Assembly: GCA_004352715.1 (NCBI GenBank) | Contig: SCFE01000019.1 | Location: 1,231,771-1,295,770 of the forward strand | Direction of reading: 5' to 3' | DNA: 64,000 bases | Origin: Hofstenia miamia | Lineage: Eukaryota > Xenacoelomorpha > Acoela | Part shown: positions 55,815 through 64,000 of the stretch, one piece after another | Numbering within the stretch: the first letter of the stretch is position 1 | Layout of the letters: each line of letters opens with the position of its first letter | The notes under the pieces: generated by a model | Databases searched by the model: none | What the model saw: only the letters and a program-made list of their open reading frames with translations | What the model was told of the DNA's origin: nothing | Made by a program: the position numbers and the translations under genes

Positions 55815-58800
55815 TCTTTTGTAATATATTGCAATATCATTCGAAGGTAATTTTCTTAAGAAAATGACTGATTAACTAATTATTTTTTATGTTTTTTAGC
55901 TAAACTTTTAAGAACATAATTACATTAATAATAGTATTTTTGGGCTAATAATACTAGACTGTAATATTTACATAGAGAGAACAACGTTATATCGACATTA
56001 TTGGAGTTACATAAAAGTGTGTGCAAAGTTAAGGCCATTATGTTTGTCTTGTTTACAAAAAATTATCCGATTGACAAAAGCTTAATTGAAAAACGTACAG
56101 TAATTTCCCAATTACCGAACAAAGTCGAGCACTGACTTTATGTTGCAGCCTAAGAGCCCTAATGAGACTAAAACAATATTCTCTATGTAAAATATCTTTG
56201 ATATGTACAAGTGGGCCACTATTCTAAAGAATATGGCCACATGCTGATAAACTTTTGTTTCCATACTCAGCCACATGTACAATAGCTTTGCATAGCTGAC
56301 ACCAGCTAAAGCAAAATTAATGAAGCTCTAAAAAATATTAGGTAATTTTCCATAAATCAAAAATTTTTGCAATATATTTCAATATATTGCATCATATTGC
56401 TGACAATTTGTTTTGCAACATTTACTTTGAATTTTTGTAATACAATATTATTGTCTGGGATTTCCTGACATTTGCTTTTATAATTTGAGAAGTATTCTCA
56501 CAAAATTTGAAGCAATTTAACCCTCTCCTTCCCCCATTTTCTTGCTATAGGTCTTTTGATTAGGCCATGTTGTGTTTTTACATGAAAATTACATGAAAAT
56601 GTATCTATTGAAAAAATCAAAAACTTCAAAAAATTACCACTTTCATAAAAAATGATGATGTCATTAGCGTAAAGATGATGTCATCCTTTTATCCAATGTC
56701 CCCATTTTGTAGAGAAAGGATTGTTTTGTTTTAGTATTATTAAAAAGTTTTCTAAAAAATTCTGTTGTGAGTTCAACAGACAAAATCATCCTGGGGCAAA
56801 TACGGTTAACTTTTTAAAGCTTCATAATCTGAAAATGATATTCTATGAAGATAATCTACTAAATGCATGACAAAATTCGAAGCCTAGTTATAGGCCTCCG
56901 TTGGTCAATAGACCTAATAATTAACAATTAACAAAAGTATTAATTCAATTTTTTAGGATTAAAAATCACCCATAGCATTGGCCGCTGACATTTTGTTTGA
57001 GTAGTTTTTTTGCAAAAACATCAGAGAAGAGATATCAACATTCAGTATTGGTGCAATATGGAAATCAAACTGCGAAGCATCAACACATTTGAAATAAGAG
57101 CTTCTGGAATTTGTTGGTCAAAAAATGCATGAAAAGTTTGAAAGATGCCAAGTTAAAAACCCAACCAACTACCTGTCGATACTTGGAAAACAAATACCAA
57201 ATATTCCAGTATTATGCCAAAAAATCACACACATGAAAAGGGTTTACATAAATATTGCAAAAAACGGTAGTGTACTGAAACTCAGCAAGAAAACGTAAAG
57301 CTCGAATGCAGAAGTTGGTACAAGAATTCAAATATTTCATTCTCCAAGCTTCATAATAGAAAACGAGTACCATTTTGCAAGGAGCCAATGCCTAAGTTCC
57401 TGTCTAGTTCACAAATTTATGCTGCTGGTTGGTTTCATGCTCTTGATTGACTGTCATATGCTGAATATAAAGGCTACCTAAAGAAGCATTTTCTCAATAT
57501 GACATTGAAAACATACTTCTTCCAACACTGCATATTTTGGGTCGCATTAGGCAAAAATGGCATTGGATCTGATAAAAGAACTAAGCATTGATTTTCTCAG
57601 AAGGATTGTAATCATCCGAAATTTAAGTCCAGGACTGCCCGCCATTTAAATTAACATATCTAATGAACTATTCGCATGTGATAATGTTTCCTATTAAACT
57701 TCAATCACACTGTTAATGTTAGCATCATTCATTCGACGCATGATACTATTAGCAAAATTCATTTAATGAAATCCAATTTCTATTTTCAATTAAAATCAGT
57801 GAAGAAGATTTTCTATCAAATATAAAATGGTGGGTTGCAAGAACATTGGTGATGTTATTCATTGATATGGTGGTTAATTGTTAATTAGAGTATTTGTACA
57901 CTTTGCTATTCAATAAATATTAAATAAAACACATTGCCTATGATTCCACGGTATTCACTGCATTTGGGTTGATTACAGGGGCACATGGTCCAATCCCTTT
58001 GAATCAAGTCTCAAAAGTAGTAAATTTTAGTAGAGCTCTCCATGCACCAAACTATGCCTCTATCATAGTTTTATTGCATGTACTGTGCAGCGTACCTGTA
58101 TTTGCGGGTATGAGCTGTAGCTGTTGTTCTCTAAATATTTTGAAATTCTGTGGATTGATAGCAACTGCTGTTAACTAAAATTATTGATTTGCAACACAGA
58201 ATGCAAAAACCTTTTCTTGTTTTCTCAACCATCCATAATGTAACAATTGACACATGCGAATGCAGTTAATTAATCCTGTTTAATAAAGAATTTTAATATC
58301 TAGTAAAATAACCCATTATTTTGCAGTTGCAACTGATAATGAACAATCAAAAAGTTTGTTTAGAAAAGATTAGCATACACAATATCTTTCATGGCTGGCT
58401 TTGTCCATTTCAAAGAAAGGTTCGATGAGTGTTTATTGTATTATATCTCCCCGCCAAATATGGAGTATGTCTATAAGGAATCATTTAGATCTAAATGGAA
58501 TAGAGCTATGAAGACATTTATGAATATTCCAATTTGAAATCAAAGCACAATAGATAATTTAGCTAAATGAAGGAGATACCTGGTGGAGATTGTGGTGACT
58601 CCCCAAAAAGGCCTCTTGTTTCTGATGGACAAAATGCATTTTTGATATTTTTGTCTCTTCCTGTAACTACAAGCAGTGTTAAGCGGTCTATACCACACTA
58701 AGAAATAACTCAGAATGCCTATTTCTTTATTGAGATAAAATTCGAGGATCATGTCTGCGGACGTTACATAAGCCGCTGTAAGTCTTTGTTGAATGTATAC

Positions 58801-59394
58801 ATGTATTGTGATTTGTGTACCCTAGATCATTGGGTTATCAAAGTGCTCATTGTGGAGTCGCGGCGCTCCGCAAGAGAAGACCATTGAGTGCAAGAGAAAT
58901 TTTTTTAATTATTAAATAATTCATCAAAAAGCTCCCATAATAAACATATTTCTGCAAAATTTGCATCTTGGCCTTAATTACAATGAAAACATCATTTATT
59001 AATAAGGTGCTGATATGGTAGTAGGGTAATATGTATAATTTCACTTTCCTTCTTCATGCATCGCAAGGACTCCGGGAACAAAGAGCTCCAGAGCATCAAC
59101 AATTTGAGAACCCGTGCTCTAGATCATGCACTCGATAGAAATAATTTTATTGAAAAATAAATTGATTTGATTTCGTCATTGCACTTAAATTTCATTTACA
59201 GAAATGGAAGGAGTGATCAGAATAGGAAAATGGTAAAACTTTTGGCAGCATTGCTGCTTGTAATTCATGCATAAAATTTTATTCATTAAATTTCACAATT
59301 GTTAAGCAAAAGCAGCAACGCTATGGTTTTTAAAAACTGAACTGGAAAGATCTTCAACTTCCACAACTCCTATACTTTGGGTTTAACTGGTACA
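55815..59394. other. Intronic stretch, no recognised gene
   Basis: AT-rich with scattered short frames. The region 57000-57650 is somewhat less AT-rich and carries degenerate protein-like pieces in several frames (for example KLHNRKRVPFCKEPMPKFLS), possibly a very old transposon; I could not identify it. The 69-codon frame at 57969-58178 is not recognised. Confidence 0.45.
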
Positions 59395-59402
59395 TTGTAA
59401 CG

Positions 59403-59519
59403 TAGAGCTGGTCCCGGTCGAGACCCGGGATCGGTCCCAAATTATATTTTTGGTAACCAGGATTGGTCCCGCAATGCTCTTTCGTGCATTGCGTGCATGA
59501 ATGGAACTTGGGCGCTCTA
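59403..59519. mobile_element. Short hAT-like island with GGTCCCGG words
   Basis: Starts TAGAGCTGGTCCCGG and ends GGGCGCTCTA (TAGAGCGCCC on the other strand), sharing TAGAGC at both ends. 'ggtcccgg', 'gacccgggatcggtccc' and 'ggattggtcccgc' lie inside. The flanks TTGTAACG and TTTACAGA do not match, so the ends are uncertain. Confidence 0.35.
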
Positions 59520-59524
59520 TTTAC

Positions 59525-59850
59525 AGAATACAAAATAACTGCAGCTTATAGTTGCTGCCATGGCTCTTGGACTGCTTTATTATCTAAACACTAGAAGTAG
59601 GAAGCATTTGAATGTTCTTGCAAAAATCGGATTTTCCACTGAAAAAAGTGAATATTTTCATGAAGTACAGCCATGGGAATAATTTTAGTCTCTATTTTTC
59701 ACAACAACAGGGAAGTGCACCTACCCATAGATGATGTGTTCAAATAACAGAATTCCTAAATTTAGAAAAAACTATTTCAATATGTGGACAAAACGATTTG
59801 TCATAATTAAAACGATAATAGGCTGTCTAAAATTAAATCTTGAATATTTC
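59525..59850. repeat. Dispersed repeat R, copy 3
   Basis: Follows 25030-25310 in order: 'tgctttattatct', 'actagaagtaggaa', 'ttgcaaaaatcggatttt', 'acctacccatagatg', 'gtggacaaaacgatttgtc' and 'aataggctgtc'. Confidence 0.6.
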
Positions 59851-60418
59851 ATAGACCTATAAAAATTCAACAAGCAACAAAATCATACATTATCTGTGTA
59901 TGTGTTTTAGCATATACATTTATATATGCAGTTTATATTGAAAATTTTGAATTTAAGAAAACTACCAAGATCAAAATATAGACGGTCTGCTAAACGTGCA
60001 AGGTATAATCTTTCACTGCACGTCATTAATGGGTCAACAAAAGCTAAATCAATTGCTGTCGCAAAGATAACTTAACCCTTATCGCCAAAAGATTTATTAC
60101 ATTTGTCTATAATGTTATTGACAATTTTCATGAAAGCTGATAAGGTGCCGAACCCAAATGCAATCATTCAGTTATTATAGGCTCATACAAATACATCTCC
60201 CCAAAACAAAAAAATACGTTTCAATGTCATTTGGATATCATTATAACACACTCTTGTTGCTTACTCTATTTATTATAATCGAGAATATACTGCATATTTG
60301 TAGGCTTATATGTAGTTTGAAATGATCTATTTTAATTTACTATAAGTTATTATTTAAGATGTTTGATAGAGTTTAGAAGTTAACAAAATAGTTAGCCTTA
60401 TTCAAAATTTAAAAAAAC

Positions 60419-60661
60419 CTGATGTATAGCCAGGAAACTTGAGCCAATGCTAAGATGGCGCTGAAATCGTTCTAAAATTTTATAGCCATGGAATGGGTTG
60501 ATTTTATCGAAATCGTCATTCTTCAACTGCTGCGCTGTCAAAAGCGGTTGAAATTTTGTGTAGAAATGCAGTCGTTGGATATCGTCATCTTTTTCAATGG
60601 CTGCATATTCTTCACTATATCTGTTTGCAAGAACCACGCCATCGGTTGATGTTAAGCTTTT
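60419..60661 (-). CDS. BORCS5: BORCS5 (BORC complex subunit 5), internal exon
   Basis: Encodes 81 residues. It starts KSLTSTDGVVLANRYSEEY, continues with DDDIQRLHFYTKFQPLLTAQ, then NPFHGYKILERFQRHLS, and ends FLAIHQ at the donor CAG|gt. The human protein, as I remember it, has the same order: a short basic segment, a hydrophobic VVVA-like strand, a D-D-V/I--L-----FQPLL motif, then a helix with a YQDHL-like step and a final Q before the C-terminal coiled coil. The 5' edge is set by an AG at 60663-60662 (atcaaag); an in-frame stop lies at 60676-60674, and no in-frame ATG is present. The N-terminal exon with the Met-Gly myristoylation start must therefore be upstream (higher coordinates, possibly outside the window). 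The next exon is 46526-46804. Confidence 0.75.
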
Positions 60662-60898
60662 CTTTGATTTTCGTCATAAAATTACAGTTTATTTGCCATA
60701 CAAAATAAATAGAAATTATTTGAAAATGATACCAGATTAGATGATAGTGCTCAGTATTTTCATAATTTAGCGAAACCTAAGATGCGCTAGCAATGTTTAA
60801 TAACTTTCCAGATATTGCGTGTTAAACAAAACCCGTCTAGCAAAAATTATTTATGCCTAAAGCTCTACATGTACTATTGATTTACTATTTAAAAAAAC

Positions 60899-62152
60899 CT
60901 CCCCGCCAAAAGCTTAAGTCCACCAGGAGAAATAAAGAAATGAACGGAAAAAACTCCCCGCCAAAAGCTTAAGTCCACCAGGAGAAATAAAGAAATGAAC
61001 GGAAAAAACTGACTCAAATTGAAATACACAAAAGAATAACAAATCAAAAATTCAACATAAATTAAATGGAATAGTTTTTCAATACCGATTAAACCAGCAC
61101 AAAATTCTTTTGGAATCTCAGTAGTCCAGGAATGCAAAATGGCTGATTTTAGGTCATTTAAGTCGTTCGGCTGCTGTTTCACAACCAGATTTTCATATAA
61201 TTCCAAAGGTTCTCAATCAGGTTGAGATCTGGAGAGTTCCCAGGCCAGTACAGGAGCCTGATGTGCTACTCCTTGAACCACTCCATCACGGTCTTATCAT
61301 GGTGGCATTGCGCCCTATCCTGCATAAAATGCTGCACTGATGAATGTCAATGTGTCACCAGTTTCGGATTGAGGATGTTAATTTAACCAGCATTGAGGCT
61401 GGTGTTGTTCGCTAGAAATGTGAGTGGACTACACCTAATTTACTGAAGCAGCCCAGACCATTAGGGACGGAGAATGTTTCATAGTCTAAACTGTGTATCT
61501 TACTTGACAGATGGCAGATGTGGTGAACATAAGGAGAAAACTGTTCAATAGATGTCTGATCAGACCAAAACACCTGATTTCAGTCTTCTGGCCTCCAGTT
61601 TGCATGACTCCCCATAAACTGTGAGTACTTGGTCGTCATTGACTTTGTGAGGCATGAGTTCTGGGCCTGTTGATATGACTTCAGACCCATTTCTGTGTGC
61701 CATGATGATGTGCTAGAGCAGCAAAATGTCGGTTGTTGACTTTTAGATTGGCGACAATAGCACTGGGATTAGCTGATCAACTTAGGGAGTTGTGTTCCAT
61801 GGATGTCTTGAGTGTTTGGCATCAGCAAAACGTTTGTGCTTCTTGATGGCATTCCTCACAGCAGTCTTTGAAACCCCCAAATGCATTGCTATCACCTGTT
61901 GTGAGATCCCTGTACTGGCATATTCAACAATCTGAGCTCCCTGTGTGGAGGAAATGGAGGACTTTTCGGGCCTCACGACTAGGGGAAAAAGATTGACTCA
62001 CACAGCCCACTTAGCACTGAGGTTAATATATTCCTGCCAAAACTTTTTTGAGACTGCTAAAATACGAATGGATTACATATCTCCTACACTCTGTGAATAG
62101 TTGTATTCAATGACTCATAATTTCTCAATTGTCTTAAACTTTTGGCGGGGGC
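60899..62152 (-). mobile_element. Tc1/mariner element with terminal inverted repeats
   Basis: The inner terminal repeat CCCCGCCAAAAGCTTAAG (60901-60918) pairs with CTTAAACTTTTGGCGGGG (62133-62150), 17 of 18 bases. At the left end a 55-bp segment including the terminal repeat is tandemly duplicated exactly (60901-60955 and 60956-61010). The element is about 1.25 kb, a normal Tc1 length, and the transposase is on the minus strand. It lies just upstream of the BORCS5 exon, in the presumed first intron. Confidence 0.85.
61010..61976 (-). pseudogene. Tc1-like transposase, frameshifted
   Basis: Reading right to left on the minus strand: an N-terminal helix-turn-helix at 61976-61782 (QGAQIVEYASTGISQQVIAM, HLGVSKTAVRNAIKKHKRF); then, in changing frames, FTVYGES and KSGVLV near 61550-61620 with a DE-type first catalytic Asp region; a QDRAQCHH-like segment near 61300 (second Asp); and NSPDLNLIENLW near 61220, carrying the catalytic Glu of the DD34E type. 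The C-terminal tail at 61206-61050 reads QQPNDLNDLKSAILHSWTTE, IPKEFCAGLI. Several stops and frame changes make it inactive. Cut-and-paste transposition at TA sites is the family's activity. Confidence 0.8.
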
Positions 62153-62225
62153 TCTATATATTTTTTTTTCAGTAAACCCCGATTATAAAATTGCGCCCTC
62201 CCTAAGCGGAAATCCTGGATACGCC

Positions 62226-62700
62226 CAGAGGCGCACCCAGAGGGGGGGAACTGGGGGAACGTTCCCCCCCTCAACAGAGCAAAGATGCTTCCATTCCTCA
62301 TGAAATGTATGCTGATATGATAACATAGTACACACATATTAAGCAATGCTTCAAATCTATCTGCAAGGGGTAAGCAATAATTAATTGATATTGCAATTAT
62401 TACAATAATTGGAAATCGATTAATCTATTGAATACTTTAGAAGAAGAAAAATTACCAATAATTTGCAATTATTTAGTTTCACTAAGAACGTTCTCACAAG
62501 CATTAATGGATGAAAATCTTGGTGAAACATAATAAAGTCTCAATTCGAAAATCATTATTGTCCTGCCTAGTAAATTAATACAGTATTGGCTATTGCATGT
62601 GTACAGCACAGTTGATGCCAAAATATAAATTATGCTTCCAATACCGAATTCACTTTTTTATATATTGAAGGCATAACATTAACCCTATTTCGCACCACTG
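62226..62700 (-). mobile_element. DNA-transposon-like repeat M, copy 2 (reverse)
   Basis: The reverse complement of about 62226-62450 matches 53690-53880 (see that entry). The edges are CAGAGGCGCACCCAGAGGG on the left and, on the other strand, CAGTGGTGCGAAATAGGG at the right (62700). The flanks GATACGCC and CTATCTTT do not match. The left edge abuts another transposon end ('cctggatacgccc'), so it probably inserted into, or was cut by, an older element. Confidence 0.5.
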
Positions 62701-62755
62701 CTATCTTTCTGTCACACACTTCATATTTTGATGTCAAACCTAGAGATATTAAACA

Positions 62756-62912
62756 NNNNNNNNNNNNNNNNNNNNNNNNNNNNNNNNNNNNNNNNNNNNN
62801 NNNNNNNNNNNNNNNNNNNNNNNNNNNNNNNNNNNNNNNNNNNNNNNNNNNNNNNNNNNNNNNNNNNNNNNNNNNNNNNNNNNNNNNNNNNNNNNNNNNN
62901 NNNNNNNNNNNN
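62756..62912. other. Assembly gap, 157 N
   Basis: Unknown bases. The contigs on either side are AT-rich without recognised coding sequence. Confidence 0.99.
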
Positions 62913-63036
62913 GTGTATACTATTTAATTTCCCTGACAATGCCTTTTCCATTGTTGTAGTGAAAAGCTTCAGAATAATGAATTTATAAACTACTTTGCAT
63001 GTAAGAATATCTATGAAAATATGCCTAAATATACAT

Positions 63037-63041
<5 letters not shown>

Positions 63042-63069
<28 letters not shown>
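63042..63069. repeat. (TA)n microsatellite
   Basis: TA dinucleotides. Shortly after, at 63102-63130, two DNA-transposon-type ends lie in tandem ('gggtgcgcccctg' and 'gatacgcccctg'). Confidence 0.95.
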
Positions 63070-63071
<2 letters not shown>

Positions 63072-63164
63072 CTTAAGAATAGTTCCCCTCCTCAGAAAAA
63101 AAGCTGGGTGCGCCCCTGGATACGCCCCTGCCAACTACAATTACATGAAATATTTTTTGCTGCA

Positions 63165-63785
63165 AAATATTTCTGCCGCACGATGGCGTACGAAAGTTGT
63201 TTCGGAGTACTATCTAAATACATGTTATTTTTAACGATTGCGATAAATATCGAATCTTTTTAATGATAAAGCAATGCGCATTGAAGTGCTGCTTTTCTTC
63301 AAAGGAAATATTTGATAGATTTTGGCGCAATTCAAAAAGAACACGTTTTCCAAGGTTTGTAATATATAAGAGCATAAAGCTCTCAGCGCTGAAACTGTAC
63401 TAGTCTGTTTGTCGCACTATTTTAGTAATTTCAGGACAATCCACAGCTATAGAAAGAAACGATTTTGTTTGATAAGCCTATAAGCCTCCCTATTAAGAAA
63501 AGTAAATGTTTCAATTCACTAACAAATTTTGGAGTGTCTGGCAACAACTCCTTTATGTATAATGCATCATTACTCGAAATATTTCTGTCGCGCGCTGGCG
63601 TATGAAAATTGATTTTGCGTGCTATTTTATTGCATGGCATAAAAAATATTTTTAGCAATTACTCTAAATTGGCCTGCATTTTTATGCCGTCACGAAATCT
63701 TTCTGCATCGTGAAGGAATACGCATTGTATAGCTGCCTTTCTTTACAGGAAATGTTTCTTAGATTTTAGGGCAATTTGCATTTTA
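63165..63785. repeat. Two diverged direct repeats
   Basis: 63168-63305 and 63578-63780 share 'aaatatttctg.cgc.cg.tggcgta.gaaa' at the start and 'gcattg.ag.gctgc.tttctt..aggaaat.tt...agatttt.g.gcaatt' at the end, with about 65 extra bases in the second. The second copy forms the left arm of the hairpin listed next. Confidence 0.6.
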
Positions 63786-64000
63786 TCGCACATATATTTT
63801 CTTGAGAATGCATGGAATATATGGGCGAATAAATGCAAATTGCCCCAAAATCTAGCAAACATTTCCTTTGAAGAAAGGCAGCACTGCAATGCATATTGCT
63901 TCATGATGCAGAAAGATTTCGTGACGGCATATGCAAAAAATATAAATAAAAATGAACGCCAATTTAGACCAATTGCTAAAAATATTTTTATGCCATGAAT
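63633..64000. repeat. Large inverted repeat (hairpin) with 17-nt loop, cut by the window end
   Basis: The left arm at about 63633-63798 and right arm at 63816-64000 are reverse complements with a few mismatches and one indel of about 17 bases ('tatttatatttttt' in the right arm). Shared landmarks: 'catggcataaaaa.tatttttagcaatt', 'gccgtcacgaaatctttctgcat' (in part), 'ggcaatttgcat' and 'catatatt' next to the loop. The right arm continues past the window. It is probably a foldback-type element. Confidence 0.9.

Larger units (their letters stand above)
46805..60418 (-). other. BORCS5 intron, about 13.6 kb
   Basis: The donor 'CAG|gttttt' at 60419/60418 and acceptor 'ttttag|GATACA' at 46805/46804 (minus strand) are both GT-AG. 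Joining the exons gives a continuous alignment to BORCS5 with the expected length across the junction, so no exon seems to be missing between. The intron holds LINE tails at 47910-48955 and 51850-52305, a tandem array at 54469-55814, and several DNA-transposon remnants. All listed features inside are transposon or repeat material. Confidence 0.7.

Noticed and set aside
57000-57650. Degenerate protein-like pieces in several frames
   Set aside because: Stops in every frame and no recognisable motif; I could not decide between an old transposase and chance.
1-64000. tRNA, rRNA or other structured RNA genes
   Set aside because: I looked for tRNA-like B-box and rRNA core sequences by eye and found none I could support; a covariance-model scan would be decisive.

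Overview
This is a eukaryotic window. It is strongly AT-rich and almost empty of single-copy coding sequence. It is packed with animal-type transposons (Ty3/gypsy, Jockey/CR1-like LINEs, Tc1/mariner, hAT, and a FDTTASN-type transposase family), (TA)n microsatellites and runs of N. One recognisable host gene, BORCS5, is split by a spliceosomal intron of about 13.6 kb. Together these point to an invertebrate animal; I cannot place it more finely from the sequence alone.

Layout. 0-3.2 kb: an imperfect 285-bp direct repeat, then a decayed Ty3/gypsy retrotransposon (LTR, PBS-like site, broken gag with zinc knuckle, retropepsin) that is missing RT, RNase H and integrase. 3.8-17.4 kb: two blocks (A = 3822-5173, B = 6174-7334) recur nearly identically at 10461-11935 and 16323-17427. 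Each copy abuts N gaps, three of which are exactly 1000 N, so this may be uncollapsed haplotypes rather than a true duplication. Block A holds a Tc1 transposase fragment and a conserved-looking 100-codon reading frame. Block B holds a piece of a FDTTASN transposase whose C-terminal part lies at 12.85-13.3 kb, with a LINE (13.5-15.9 kb) between them. 18-31 kb: a LINE tail, GC-rich repeated-word islands, microsatellites and a dispersed repeat. 31.2-32.4 kb: the C-terminal half of a hAT transposase with its 3' subterminal repeats. 35.0-35.8 kb: an intact intronless aquaporin-like gene with NPA and NPL boxes. 36-41 kb: several short non-autonomous hAT-like elements, two with 8-bp flanking duplications matching at 7 of 8 positions. 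43.35-43.44 kb: a possible orphan exon. 46.5-60.7 kb: two exons of BORCS5 on the minus strand; the intron contains two LINE tails, a 4 x 334-bp tandem array and other repeats. 60.9-62.15 kb: a broken Tc1 element just upstream of the BORCS5 exon. 62.2-64 kb: more repeats and a large hairpin cut by the window edge.

Functionally only two host loci can be supported: a membrane channel protein (aquaporin-like, plus strand) and a lysosome-positioning subunit (BORCS5, minus strand). I see no operon-like or co-regulated arrangement. The most interesting general pattern is the set of short islands, each built from its own GC-rich word (GGCACG, GGCTCG, TTAACCGG, ACCGCA, AACTCGA, GGCCGC and others). I interpret these as subterminal transposase-binding repeats of many different hAT families.
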